Part shown: in pieces, positions 18,208-26,560 of the stretch
How positions within the stretch are numbered: the first letter of the stretch is position 1
Layout of the letters: every line of letters starts with the position of its first letter
Assembly (NCBI GenBank): GCA_045594245.1
Contig: JAZNYG010000079.1
Coordinates: 1-64,000 of the forward strand
From: UBA1189 sp045594245
GTDB taxonomy: Bacteria > Bacteroidota > Bacteroidia > Bacteroidales > Bacteroidaceae
Length of the DNA: 64,000 nt
Reading direction: 5' to 3'
Position numbers and translations under genes: made by a program
Notes under the pieces: model-generated
What the model was told of the DNA's origin: nothing
Database searches by the model: none
What the model saw: only the letters and a program-made list of their open reading frames with translations

Positions 18208-19059
18208 ATGATACGAATAGCTATCCAATCGAAAGGACGACTCAACGAGCAGAGCGTCGACCAGCTGCAAGATGCAGGCATGAATGTGAATGACCAGAAA
18301 CGAAAGTTTCTCGATCGTGTAGGCAACTTCCCTCTCGAGATTCTCTACTTGCGCGACGATGATATCCCCGAAGTCGTGGCCGACGGCTCTGCCGACATTG
18401 GTATCGTGGGCTATAATGAGGTGGCCGAAACGGACGCTGCAGTGGAGATAGTGCGCCGATTAGGGTTCGGTGGCTGCCGCATCTCGCTGGCCATTCCCAA
18501 AGCCGATGAGTACACCTCGCCCGAGTATTTCCAGGGCAAGCGCATCGCTACCTCCTACCCCAACATCCTGCGCCGCTTCTTCGCCGAAAAGGGCATCGAG
18601 GCCAGCATCCGCGTCATCAAGGGTTCGGTAGAGATAGCCCCCGCAGCAGGCATTGCCGATGCCATCTTCGACATCGTATCGTCGGGTGGCACCCTCGTGT
18701 CGAACGGGCTCAAGGAGGTGGAGCAGGTCATTCAGTCCGAGGCGGTGCTCATCGCCAACCCCAATCTCTCATCCGAGAAGCGCGCCATCCTCGACTCGCT
18801 GCTCTTCCGCATCGATGCTGTCACCAATAGCCGTGGAAAGAAATATATCCTGATGAACCTCCCCGCCGATAAGGTCGACGAGGCCATTGCCATACTCCCC
18901 GCCATGCGCAGTCCGTCGGTGATGCCTCTGGCCGACAAATCCTGGTGCTCACTGCACTCCGTAGTGAAAGCCGACGAGCTGTGGGACAAGATAGAGCGCC
19001 TCAAGCAGATTGGCGCCGAAGGCATCCTCGTCTTGGATTTGGATAAAGTGATTGAATAA
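18208..19059 (+). CDS. hisG: ATP phosphoribosyltransferase, long form
   Basis: This catalyses the first step of histidine biosynthesis, joining ATP and PRPP to phosphoribosyl-ATP. At 283 aa it is the long HisG type, with catalytic domains (RIAIQSKGRL, ADIGIVGYNEV, IATSYPNILRRFF, GSVEIAPAAGIADAIFDIVSSGGTL) and a C-terminal ACT-like regulatory domain (about 210-283) for feedback by histidine. It does not need HisZ. It is preceded by the attenuator and followed by hisDC across a 93-nt spacer made of AAAATTAATAAT-type words. Confidence 0.97.
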   Translation: MIRIAIQSKGRLNEQSVDQLQDAGMNVNDQKRKFLDRVGNFPLEILYLRDDDIPEVVADGSADIGIVGYNEVAETDAAVEIVRRLGFGGCRISLAIPKADEYTSPEYFQGKRIATSYPNILRRFFAEKGIEASIRVIKGSVEIAPAAGIADAIFDIVSSGGTLVSNGLKEVEQVIQSEAVLIANPNLSSEKRAILDSLLFRIDAVTNSRGKKYILMNLPADKVDEAIAILPAMRSPSVMPLADKSWCSLHSVVKADELWDKIERLKQIGAEGILVLDLDKVIE

Positions 19060-19152
19060 ATGAAAAATTAATAATGAAAAATTAATAATTAAAAATTAGA
19101 ACAACTTAAACCGTGCTAGTTTTAATTCCTAACTTTTAATTTTTAATTCAGC
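19060..19152. repeat. AATTAATAATGAAAAATT-type word repeat between hisG and hisDC
   Basis: The spacer contains tandem GAAAAATTAATAAT-like words, then inverted TTTTAATT words. No terminator is apparent, so hisG and hisDC are likely co-transcribed. Confidence 0.5.
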
Positions 19153-21528
19153 ATGCTACAAACACACATTTCCCCCGATAAAAATACCTGGCCCGCCCTG
19201 ATGTTGCGTGCCACCGATGACGATACAGTCATTGAGCAGCGCGTACGCACCATTCTTGAGCGCATCCGCCAGGGCGGTGACGAGGCCCTGCGTGCCATCA
19301 CCACAGAGATTGATGGACGTTGCCCCGAGTCGTTGCAAGTCTCCGAGACAGAGTTTACCGAAGCCGAGACCATGGTGAGCGACGAACTCAAGTCGGCCAT
19401 CCGCCAGGCAGCAAGCAATATCAGCGCTTTCCACAAGGCGCAGCAGACTCCTGCCGTAGATGTCTACACCATGCCCGGTGTGCACTGCCGTCGCCGCGTG
19501 CTCCCCATACGCCGTGTAGGTCTCTACATACCGGGTGGCAGTGCCCCACTCTTCTCTACCATTCTGATGCTGGCACTTCCCGCCCAGATCGCTGGCTGCG
19601 AGGAGATTGTACTGTGTACCCCATGCGACCGCACCACCGGCAAAGTCAATCCCGTAGTGCTCTATACCGCCCAGCTGTGTGGCGTACGCACCATATATAA
19701 ATTGGGTGGCGCACAAGCCATTGCCGCCATGGCCTACGGCACCGAGAGCATTGAGCGCGTGTTCAAGATTTTCGGCCCCGGCAACCGCTACGTGACCAAG
19801 GCCAAGCAGATGGTCAGTGCACAGGGCACCGCCATCGACATGCCCGCAGGCCCTTCCGAAGTGATGATCATGGCCGACGACAGCGCCCGTCCCGACTTCG
19901 TGGCGGCCGACTTCCTCTCCCAAGCCGAGCACGGCCCCGACAGCCAATCGCTGCTCGTATGCCGCAGTCAGGAGTTTGCCGAGCAAGTCAATGCCGAGAT
20001 AGCGCGTCAGCTCGCTCTGCTACCCCGTGCCGATATTGCCACACGCTCGCTTGCCAACAGCCGCATCGTGGTATTTGACGACATCGACACCATGATTGCC
20101 TTTGCCAACGCCTACGCTTCTGAGCACCTCATCATCGCCATGGACGACGCGTGGGCTGTGGCCGACCGCATCACCGCAGCAGGCAGCATCTTCGTGGGGC
20201 ACTACTCGCCCGAGAGTGCCGGCGACTACGCATCAGGCACCAACCACACCCTGCCTACCATGGGACTCGCCAGCGCCTACAGCGGCATCGGCCTCGACAG
20301 CTTCATGCACGCCATCACCTATCAGCAGCTCACCCAAGAAGGCCTCAACAGCCTCAGCAACACCATCATCCGCATGGCCGAAGCCGAAGGACTGGATGCG
20401 CATGCCAATGCCGTGAAGGTAAGGGTGGCCTCGAAGGGTTCCAGCAACTCCGAGAACTCAAAGTCCTCCGAGAACTCTAATTTTCAATTTTCAATTCTCA
20501 ATTCTCAATTAAACAACGTCCGCCCCAACATCGCCGCCCTGAAACCCTACTCCACCGCCCGCGACGAGTACAAGGGCAGCATCGGCATCTACCTCGACGC
20601 CAATGAGAACCCCTTCGACAATGGCTACAACCGCTACCCCTCTACAGCGCTCAAGGAGCAGGTGCGCAGCGCCATAGCACAGAAGAAGGGCGTCGATCCC
20701 GCACGCCTCTTCCTCGGCAACGGTAGCGACGAGGCCATCGACCTCCTGTTCCGCATCTTCTGTCGTCCCGGCATCGACAACATCGTCAGCATAGCGCCCA
20801 CCTACGGCATGTACAGCGTGTGTGCTGCCATCAATGACATTGAGTGCCGCGAGGTGATGCTCGGCGAGGACTTCAGTCTGCCCGTAGAGGCACTCCTGAG
20901 CGCTACTGACATGCAGAGCAAGCTGCTCTTCGTGTGCTCACCCAACAACCCCACGGCCAATGCCTTCCCCCGCGAACAGCTCGTCTCACTCTTGAGCCGC
21001 TTCCCCGGTATCGTGGTGGTAGACGAGGCCTACATCGACTTCTCCTCCGTGCCCAGCATGGTAGAGCTGATTGACCAATACCCCAACCTCATCGTCCTGC
21101 AGACCCTCTCGAAAGCCTACGGCCTTGCCGGTCTGCGCATGGGCCTTGCCTTTGCCGAGGAGCGCATCATCCGCCTGTTCGAGCAGGTGAAATACCCCTA
21201 CAATATCGGTACCGACACGCTCTCGCTTGCCCTGCGCCTTCTCGAGACGGACATCACCCCACAGGTGCAGACCCTCATCGCCGAACGCGAACGCGTAGCC
21301 GCAGCCCTCACCGCGCTGCCCTATATAGAGAAGGTATACCCCAGCGATGCCAACTTCCTCCTCGTGAAGACCGCCCGTCCGCGCGAGCTCTACGACTACC
21401 TCATCGCCCGCGAACTCATCGTGCGCGACCGCTCACGCACCCCAGGCTGCGAGGGCACCCTGCGCATCACCATCGGCACACCCGAGGAGAACGACAGACT
21501 GATAGAGGAGTTGAGGGTTTGGAGTTAA
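19153..21528 (+). CDS. hisDC: Fused histidinol dehydrogenase - histidinol-phosphate aminotransferase
   Basis: One 791-aa reading frame carries two enzymes usually encoded separately. Residues about 1-428 are HisD, with FGPGNRYVTKAKQ, MPAGPSEVM and the active-site stretch FVGHYSPESAGDYASG followed by TNH; this domain makes the last two oxidations to histidine. Residues about 457-791 are HisC, with LDANENPFDNGYNRYP, LGNGSDEAIDLLFR and the PLP lysine Lys654 in LSKAYGLAGLRMG. The linker (about 430-456, Ser/Asn-rich, then FQFSILNSQLNN) is encoded by TCAATTTTCAATTCTCAATT-type words seen elsewhere in spacers. The natural inference is that a hisD-hisC spacer became coding after loss of the hisD stop. 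Assembly error is the alternative. Confidence 0.92.
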   Translation: MLQTHISPDKNTWPALMLRATDDDTVIEQRVRTILERIRQGGDEALRAITTEIDGRCPESLQVSETEFTEAETMVSDELKSAIRQAASNISAFHKAQQTPAVDVYTMPGVHCRRRVLPIRRVGLYIPGGSAPLFSTILMLALPAQIAGCEEIVLCTPCDRTTGKVNPVVLYTAQLCGVRTIYKLGGAQAIAAMAYGTESIERVFKIFGPGNRYVTKAKQMVSAQGTAIDMPAGPSEVMIMADDSARPDFVAADFLSQAEHGPDSQSLLVCRSQEFAEQVNAEIARQLALLPRADIATRSLANSRIVVFDDIDTMIAFANAYASEHLIIAMDDAWAVADRITAAGSIFVGHYSPESAGDYASGTNHTLPTMGLASAYSGIGLDSFMHAITYQQLTQEGLNSLSNTIIRMAEAEGLDAHANAVKVRVASKGSSNSENSKSSENSNFQFSILNSQLNNVRPNIAALKPYSTARDEYKGSIGIYLDANENPFDNGYNRYPSTALKEQVRSAIAQKKGVDPARLFLGNGSDEAIDLLFRIFCRPGIDNIVSIAPTYGMYSVCAAINDIECREVMLGEDFSLPVEALLSATDMQSKLLFVCSPNNPTANAFPREQLVSLLSRFPGIVVVDEAYIDFSSVPSMVELIDQYPNLIVLQTLSKAYGLAGLRMGLAFAEERIIRLFEQVKYPYNIGTDTLSLALRLLETDITPQVQTLIAERERVAAALTALPYIEKVYPSDANFLLVKTARPRELYDYLIARELIVRDRSRTPGCEGTLRITIGTPEENDRLIEELRVWS

Positions 21529-21627
21529 CAACTTCGTTGTTGAGCTTCGGCTGCGCTCGCTGTGAGAGTTCAAACAAGTTTGACTCTCGCTCACTGGCAC
21601 GAACCTTGAGGGCTGAGAGTAAAAACT

Positions 21628-21666
21628 GCGAGAGGCTGCACATGCACCTCTCGCTTTTGTTTTTTC
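21628..21666 (+). terminator. Terminator after hisDC
   Basis: GCGAGAGG (21628-21635) pairs with CCTCTCGC (21647-21654) and is followed by TTTTGTTTTTT. The stretch before it (21535-21620) carries small inverted repeats (ACAACTTCGTTGT) and a CTTGAGGGCTGAGAGT word like that in the pseudogene near 31.2 kb. Confidence 0.8.
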
Positions 21667-21748
21667 GCAATAATAAATCAACCTAATACATGCAATAGAT
21701 TTATTACAAACATGCGACAAAACCAGTACATACATGTACCGCGAAAAC

Positions 21749-21780
21749 GCAAGGCTCTGATCAAAATGTCAGAGCCTTGC
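21749..21780. repeat. Perfect 12-bp stem-loop
   Basis: GCAAGGCTCTGA and TCAGAGCCTTGC flank an 8-nt loop. Only a weak T-rich tail follows, so it may be a terminator remnant or part of a mobile repeat. Just downstream AAATCTCTTTGTCC occurs twice (about 21788 and 21810). Confidence 0.55.
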
Positions 21781-22004
21781 ATTTCAAAAAATCTCTTTGT
21801 CCATTTTCCGAAATCTCTTTGTCCGATTCAAAAATCGCCTTTTTCGGCCTCTCGAAGTTTGACGTTTTGCTACAGACATTGCCGATTGGGCGACAATATG
21901 ATAGACATATCATACTGTCTCATATAGTCCTCATTCTGTCGATAGAATGGTTAGAAATTCTCTCCGCACTCCCAGTACCAAATAATTTCAGCGAAGTGAG
22001 ACTC

Positions 22005-22092
22005 GAGTCTCACCATAGAGAGATTGCAGTCTCTACATACAGAAATTCCAGTCTCACCACATAGAGATTGGAGTATCGCAGTATAGAGATTG
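22005..22092. repeat. Four tandem 22-bp degenerate repeats upstream of the RhuM gene
   Basis: Four consecutive 22-bp units occupy 22005-22026, 22027-22048, 22049-22070 and 22071-22092. Each opens with (C/G)AGTCTCACCA-like sequence and most end with ATAGAGATTG. The first unit is preceded by the palindrome GAGACTCGAGTCTC. There are no unique spacers, so this is not a CRISPR. It lies about 100 bp upstream of the promoter box TACATTTG at 22190, so protein binding sites are possible. Confidence 0.7.
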
Positions 22093-22262
22093 AACAGAGA
22101 CAGGCTTCTTCTTTCGACATGAAATGAAGCTTTCCGCCAAACGCAAACACATTTTATTTCACGTTGTAGGAGATAATTCGGAATTAATTCGTACATTTGC
22201 GGTAAACCATAGGGTAGACCTCATTAATTGTGATGTATGCCCGCACAATAAGGAAAACACTT

Positions 22263-23264
22263 ATGCAGACAGGCGAATCAATCATACTCTACACCTCCGA
22301 GGACGGACGCAGTAGCGTCGCCCTTTATGCGCGTGACGGCTCCGTTTGGCTTAACCAATTACAGATGGCAGAACTTTTTGCCACCTCGAAACCAAACATC
22401 AGCATGCATATAAGCAGCATTCTGAAAGACAAGGAATTGGATAAGAATTCAGTTGTTAAGGAATACTTAACAACTGCCTCAGATGGCAAGAAATACAAAG
22501 TCATTTTCTATTCTTTGGAGATGATTATGGCCGTAGGTTTCCGCGTTCGTTCGGTGCGCGGAGTCCAGTTCCGTCAATGGGCAAACCGTCACCTTGCTGA
22601 ATTTCTCCAAAAAGGTTTTGTCATGGATGTGGAGCGACTGAAGAACCCGGATGGCCGTCCCGACTATTTCGACGAACTGCTGTCGCAGATTCGTGATATC
22701 CGTGCTTCGGAGAAACGCTTCTATCAGAAGGTGCGTGACCTGTTCAAGCTAAGTGTTGACTATGATGCTACGGACAAAGCCACGCAGATGTTCTATGCCA
22801 ACACACAAAACAAACTGCTTTTCGCGGTAACAGGTATGACTGCCGCAGAGATTATCTGCAATCGTGCCAATGCCGAGCTTCCTAATATGGGGCTGACAGC
22901 CTGGAAAGGGAGCATCGTGCGCAAGCAAGACGTTATCATTGCTAAGAATTATTTGACATACGACGAGCTTGATTCGCTTAACCGACTCGTTGTCATTTTC
23001 CTCGAAACAGCAGAGTTTCGTGCCAAGAACCGTCAGAATCTCACGATGGATTTCTGGCGTGAGAATGTTGACAAGATACTTGTCTCAAACGAGCAACCAT
23101 TGCTTGTTGGCAATGGCTCAATCAGCAACAAGCGGGCCGAAGAACTTGCTGAGCATATCTACGATGATTTCCACGCCCGTCGCAAACAACTCGAAGCCAC
23201 TCGGGCAGACGAGGAGGATATGCAGGAACTGCTGGAACTGGAAAAGGAACTGAAGCGGAGATGA
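22263..23264 (+). CDS. RhuM-family protein (virulence RhuM-like)
   Basis: From the ATG at 22263 the protein is about 333 aa; ATGs at 22230 and 22233 are alternatives. It shows the typical RhuM N-terminus (ILYTSEDGRSSVALYARDGSVWLNQLQMAELF), a HTH-like segment and the RGVQFRQWAN signature. Conserved mid regions follow (LPNMGLTAWKG, KNYLTYDELDSLNRLVVIFLETAE). Biochemical function is unsettled; homologues occur in genomic islands and prophages. It is the first gene of the AT-richer island between hisDC and hisB, with a promoter box at 22190-22197. Confidence 0.85.
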   Translation: MQTGESIILYTSEDGRSSVALYARDGSVWLNQLQMAELFATSKPNISMHISSILKDKELDKNSVVKEYLTTASDGKKYKVIFYSLEMIMAVGFRVRSVRGVQFRQWANRHLAEFLQKGFVMDVERLKNPDGRPDYFDELLSQIRDIRASEKRFYQKVRDLFKLSVDYDATDKATQMFYANTQNKLLFAVTGMTAAEIICNRANAELPNMGLTAWKGSIVRKQDVIIAKNYLTYDELDSLNRLVVIFLETAEFRAKNRQNLTMDFWRENVDKILVSNEQPLLVGNGSISNKRAEELAEHIYDDFHARRKQLEATRADEEDMQELLELEKELKRR

Positions 23265-23302
23265 AAATCTGTGTAAGTGAGTCAATGTTACGATAATTAT
23301 CG

Positions 23303-23414
23303 TACATTTGCAGAGTTGAGGACAACCTCGGGACATCCCTGGTTATCCTTGTTTATATACAGGAATACAATTGATTACACTCGACAAGGACAGCCGGACA
23401 ACCTATTCGGGAAG
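23303..23414 (+). repeat. Dispersed hairpin element, copy 1, with its own promoter-like box
   Basis: The element AGGACAACC...GGTTATCCT (23319-23349) followed by CAAGGACAGCCGGACA (23385-23400) recurs, clearly homologous, at 46073-46172 and in part at 43739-43825. A TACATTTG box at 23303-23310 would start transcription at the element's left edge. A small RNA is conceivable but unproven. Confidence 0.5.
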
Positions 23415-23442
23415 AGTACTTATATTTTGTCAAAACAACTTT

Positions 23443-24069
23443 CTAATAAAAACGCACCTCGTAAATCTCTTTTTGAATGTAATCCAGGAATCGTGCAGCA
23501 TGTGCTCCGTCCATTTGTGTATGGTGGAATTGGAAAGAAACGGTCAAGGTGGTTTTGAACCACGCACGTTTGTACTTGCCCCAAATCATGAACGGATTGT
23601 TGAAAATGCCACTATACATACCTACTGCACCATCAATTTCATATTGTGCCAATGCAGAAGTACCTATCACCATACTCTGATGTGAAAGGTCGTGGTCGGT
23701 ACAACTCTGTGCTACTTGTTGAGTTAAGCGTAGATAATCATTACTGAATTGCTGTAAATCGTCGTTGAATGGAAGATCGCACGAACTTACTTCGCCAGCG
23801 CTGTTAGCAACGATGGTATTTACTGCGATAGTATCGAACCGCATCAACTTACCACTCACGGGAAGCATATAAAATTCTTTAATTTTACTTGCGGACATTC
23901 CAATGCAATAGCACATAAGCATATTAAATTTCAATCTTTTCTTTCTGCTGATTTTTACAAGATTGGAGACATCAAGTGTCTTGAAAAATGTAACCATCGG
24001 CATTGGGGCGTTCATCCACATCTCATAAGCGTAAGCACGAGTGGTTGTTTGAGGATTGACTTCTTTCAT
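23443..24069 (-). CDS. CatA-like O-acetyltransferase
   Basis: This 208-aa protein is related to type-A chloramphenicol acetyltransferases. The C-terminal catalytic-type motif HHTQMDG (family HHxxxDG) is present in SFQFHHTQMDGAHAARFL, and the central MCYCIGMSASKI and SGEV/CDLPF-like regions also fit. The family uses acetyl-CoA and a catalytic His. Many such chromosomal relatives do not confer chloramphenicol resistance, so the acceptor is uncertain. The AraC regulator upstream on the same strand may control it. Confidence 0.75.
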   Translation of the reverse strand: MKEVNPQTTTRAYAYEMWMNAPMPMVTFFKTLDVSNLVKISRKKRLKFNMLMCYCIGMSASKIKEFYMLPVSGKLMRFDTIAVNTIVANSAGEVSSCDLPFNDDLQQFSNDYLRLTQQVAQSCTDHDLSHQSMVIGTSALAQYEIDGAVGMYSGIFNNPFMIWGKYKRAWFKTTLTVSFQFHHTQMDGAHAARFLDYIQKEIYEVRFY

Positions 24070-24148
24070 ACTTTTCTGTCATTAAGTTTGTAAATGAAGT
24101 TGCAAAAGTAGATGAAGTAGCCGACATTGGATAGAACAAACGAGACTT

Positions 24149-24967
24149 CTATATAGAAGTAGTAAACAAGTCGGAATAGGGAGTTGAAACTTCGAGCAAT
24201 GATAAAGGAGTGTATCCACACAACTTCTTGAACTCCCGTATGAGGTGTGACTGGTCTGCATAACCGCTTGCGTATGCCAAATCAGCTTGATTGATTTTAC
24301 CCTGCTGATGCTGCATTAGCCATAATGCCTTTTGAAAGCGGACAATACGAGAATACTCTTTGGGATTCATCCCTACATGCAAATAGAACTCGCGTTCGAA
24401 TTGTTTCTTGCCCAAACAACAAATTGAAGACAACTCAGTTACAAGGGTATGAGGAGCAACACAAAGTTTCTCTACGGCCGCATTTATCCGCATTACTCTG
24501 TATGTCGTATCGTATGTCGTATTTGATAGTCGTGACAATAACCATTCCTCTATGAGGTTTATACAAATGTCGTTATCCTTACATTCGAATACTTGTGCAG
24601 CCAACTCGTTCAGTTGTTTATCCTCAATGTCATAGCCTGAAACCTCTTGGTTATAAAAAGATGATGCAGGAGCATTCAGAAATGTATTCATCGTATGCGG
24701 ATAGAATACAGCAACAATCATTTCGACATCACCATGTGCTTGCAGGTGTGAAGAAAATTTAACTTGTCCACTGATTGTCAGTTTATTTTGTGTTGCACCC
24801 AATTCCGGTATAAATAGTGGTGTTCGCTTATGAAAAATGATTTGAGGACATCCAATAGGGAATGTATAGGTATTCAGCAATTGAATACTACTGAATACCC
24901 AATAATACCTTACATAAGGTTGTAACAACTCACATGGCTTATAAAACTTAAATTCCTCTTGAATCAT
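24149..24967 (-). CDS. AraC-family transcriptional regulator
   Basis: This 272-aa protein has an N-terminal sensor-like region (about 1-150, starting FYKPCELLQPYVRYYWVF, as in DUF6597-type regulators) and a C-terminal double HTH domain (about 170-265: VTELSSICCLGKKQFEREFYLHVGMNPKEYSRIVRFQKAL, then LAYASGYADQSHLIREFKKLCGYTP). It probably regulates the adjacent CatA-like gene or itself. The -7 box at 24972-24979 ends only 4 nt before the start codon, suggesting a leaderless or nearly leaderless mRNA. Confidence 0.88.
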   Translation of the reverse strand: MIQEEFKFYKPCELLQPYVRYYWVFSSIQLLNTYTFPIGCPQIIFHKRTPLFIPELGATQNKLTISGQVKFSSHLQAHGDVEMIVAVFYPHTMNTFLNAPASSFYNQEVSGYDIEDKQLNELAAQVFECKDNDICINLIEEWLLSRLSNTTYDTTYRVMRINAAVEKLCVAPHTLVTELSSICCLGKKQFEREFYLHVGMNPKEYSRIVRFQKALWLMQHQQGKINQADLAYASGYADQSHLIREFKKLCGYTPLSLLEVSTPYSDLFTTSI

Positions 24968-24971
24968 ATTG

Positions 24972-24979
24972 CAAAATTA
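24972..24979 (-). promoter_or_regulatory. -7 box directly abutting the AraC start codon
   Basis: CAAAATTA on the plus strand is TAATTTTG on the minus strand. Four nucleotides separate it from the ATG, so transcription should start at or next to the initiation codon. Confidence 0.45.
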
Positions 24980-25044
24980 CAAAGAAGCCGTAATAATAAA
25001 GCATATACAGGCAAATTATTACGACGGGTAGTGTGTTCCCGTCA

Positions 25045-25064
25045 CAGCGGATAGATATCCGCTG
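25045..25064. repeat. Palindrome CAGCGGATA-GA-TATCCGCTG
   Basis: This is a perfect 9+2+9 palindrome preceded by CCCGTCA. A sister palindrome built on GGCGGATA/TATCCGCC with a flanking GTGACAG lies at 38402-38426, in opposite orientation relative to the flank. It is a dispersed short repeat of unknown role. Confidence 0.5.
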
Positions 25065-25107
25065 CTAACGAGTATCAGGGTCTGAGCCCCGAGAGAATAG
25101 TCCAAAA

Positions 25108-25163
25108 TCCACAGAAGGTTTTCGAAGAATAGGCGCAGACGTACTTCGAAAGCCTTCTGTGGA
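25108..25163. repeat. 20-bp inverted repeat (long hairpin) after the chrA pair
   Basis: TCCACAGAAGG-TTTTCGAAG and CTTCGAAAG-CCTTCTGTGGA form arms of 20 bp with one G-U pair and a 16-nt loop. It lies 34 bp from the stop of the second chromate transporter gene. It could serve as a terminator, although no T-run follows on either strand. Confidence 0.5.
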
Positions 25164-25197
25164 ATTATAGCCTTAGAAAACTAGAGAACGTTATCTG

Positions 25198-25746
25198 CTA
25201 ATATATCACCAGCCCCACCAAGGCACCTATACCGATTACGGAGAAGGGGCCGAGTTTCTTGAGGTACAGGGCGATGAAGGCAACGATGCAGATGACAAAG
25301 CTTTTCCAGTCGATGAAGTTTTCGGGGGTGGCCAGGCTGAGGGCAGCGGTACCGATGAGACCCAGCACGGCGGGACGAAGACCACTCATCACACCACGGA
25401 AGATGGGGTGATCTTTCCAGTGGGCATAGACCTTGGCAAGCAGCAGCACGATAATGAACGAGGGAAGCACCACGGCAAAGGTAGCGGTGAACGAGCCGAG
25501 AACGCTCATGAACTCTGACGCTCCGGCCTTGGCCAGCACTTCGTAGCCGATGTAGGTGGCCGAGTTGATGCCGATAGGCCCTGGGGTCATCTGCGAGATG
25601 GCAACGATGTCGGTAAAGGTGGTGTCGTCAATCCAGCCGTGCACCGTAACCACCTGGTTCTGGATGAGCGAAAGCATGGCATATCCACCGCCGATGGTGA
25701 ACATGCCGATGAGGAAAAAGGTCAGGAACAGCTCTACGTATATCAT
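25198..25746 (-). CDS. Chromate transporter family protein (short-chain CHR), partner B
   Basis: This 182-aa inner-membrane protein has five to six predicted membrane segments. The CHR signature FLIGMFTIGGGYAMLSLIQNQVV at residues 8-30 and MTPGPIGINSATYIGY near 55-70 are present. Short-chain CHR proteins act as adjacent pairs. Members export chromate or transport other anions; the substrate here is unknown. It overlaps the upstream partner gene by 4 nt. Confidence 0.88.
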   Translation of the reverse strand: MIYVELFLTFFLIGMFTIGGGYAMLSLIQNQVVTVHGWIDDTTFTDIVAISQMTPGPIGINSATYIGYEVLAKAGASEFMSVLGSFTATFAVVLPSFIIVLLLAKVYAHWKDHPIFRGVMSGLRPAVLGLIGTAALSLATPENFIDWKSFVICIVAFIALYLKKLGPFSVIGIGALVGLVIY

Positions 25747-26285
25747 ACGGCTTTACGATTATTGTACCAACTGATGAAGGCGGCAACGACGATGACACAT
25801 ATCAAGATATATATAGGCGACACACTGAGAAGGCACACGAGCGCCATCGACGCTATCCAAACTATCCACGACCACCAACGCATCTTGGTAGCCTTGAGCA
25901 TGTCGATCATGGGCACACCAATGAGGGCTACCACGACGGGGCGGATGCCCTTGAAGGCCTTGATGACATAAGGATTATCCTTATAACTGGTAAAGAACAT
26001 CGCCACCAACAGGATGATAAGGAAGGGAGGCAAGCAGCTGGCAATGGTAGCCACCACACTGCCCTTGGTGCCGCGTAGACGGTGACCGGTAAGGATAGAG
26101 ATGTTGACGGCAAAGAGTCCGGGCGCTGTCTGTGCCAAGGTGATGATGTCTACAAAGTCCTCATCGTTCAGCCATCCGCGCTGCACGAGCTCGCTCTTTA
26201 TCGCCGCTATCATGGGAATGCCACCGCCAATGGTGAAGGCACCAATCTTTCCGAATACGAGGAATATCTGCCAAAGGCTTATCAT
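25743..26285 (-). CDS. Chromate transporter family protein (short-chain CHR), partner A
   Basis: This 180-aa membrane protein is homologous to its neighbour, with FGKIGAFTIGGGIPMIAAIKSELV near 10-33 and QTAPGLFAVNISILTG near 52-67. The ATGA overlap with partner B implies translational coupling and a two-subunit transporter. Transcription comes from the shared promoter module on the minus strand at 26495-26558. Confidence 0.88.
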   Translation of the reverse strand: MISLWQIFLVFGKIGAFTIGGGIPMIAAIKSELVQRGWLNDEDFVDIITLAQTAPGLFAVNISILTGHRLRGTKGSVVATIASCLPPFLIILLVAMFFTSYKDNPYVIKAFKGIRPVVVALIGVPMIDMLKATKMRWWSWIVWIASMALVCLLSVSPIYILICVIVVAAFISWYNNRKAV

Positions 26286-26336
26286 AAATGTATATTTTTT
26301 CTTGGCAATAAAAATAGATGTTGTTCAAAATGTTTC

Positions 26337-26421
26337 GTGTCATGCAGAACATCGTGAAGCATCTCGCAATGTCGGTGGCAAAGTCTACTGCGAGATCCTT
26401 CGTTTTCACTCAGGATGACAC
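26337..26421. mobile_element. MITE-like element, copy 1
   Basis: An 85-bp stretch begins GTGTCATGCAGAAC and ends CTCAGGATGACAC, giving imperfect terminal inverted repeats. The interior has subterminal inverted words (GTGAAGCATCTCGCA versus TGCGAGATCCTTCG). A related 82-bp element with TGTCATCCTGA/TCAGAATGACA ends is at 44246-44327. No ORF is present. A non-autonomous mobile repeat is the best explanation. Confidence 0.55.
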
Positions 26422-26494
26422 CATCGCGGTAAACATTTGTATCATTGGACTACTACAATAATATTGCCTTTTTCTTTATTCTCTTAATGGAGTG

Positions 26495-26560
26495 CAAAGG
26501 TACAACAAGCCGAGCGGAGAACAAAGCAAACTTGTTTGTTTTTTATTCCGAGGCGCAGTG
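26495..26560 (-). promoter_or_regulatory. Shared promoter module, copy A (minus strand, chrA pair)
   Basis: On the minus strand it reads CTGCGCCTCGG, then CAAGTTTGC, CCGCTCGGCTTG and the -7 box TACCTTTG (plus 26495-26502), with TTTG 19 nt upstream. The same arrangement occurs at 49652-49716 and 56819-56881. The promoter drives the chromate transporter pair about 210 nt away. Confidence 0.6.

Noticed and set aside
22005..22092. CRISPR-like short repeats
   Set aside because: The 22-bp units are directly adjacent with no unique spacers, and no cas genes are present.
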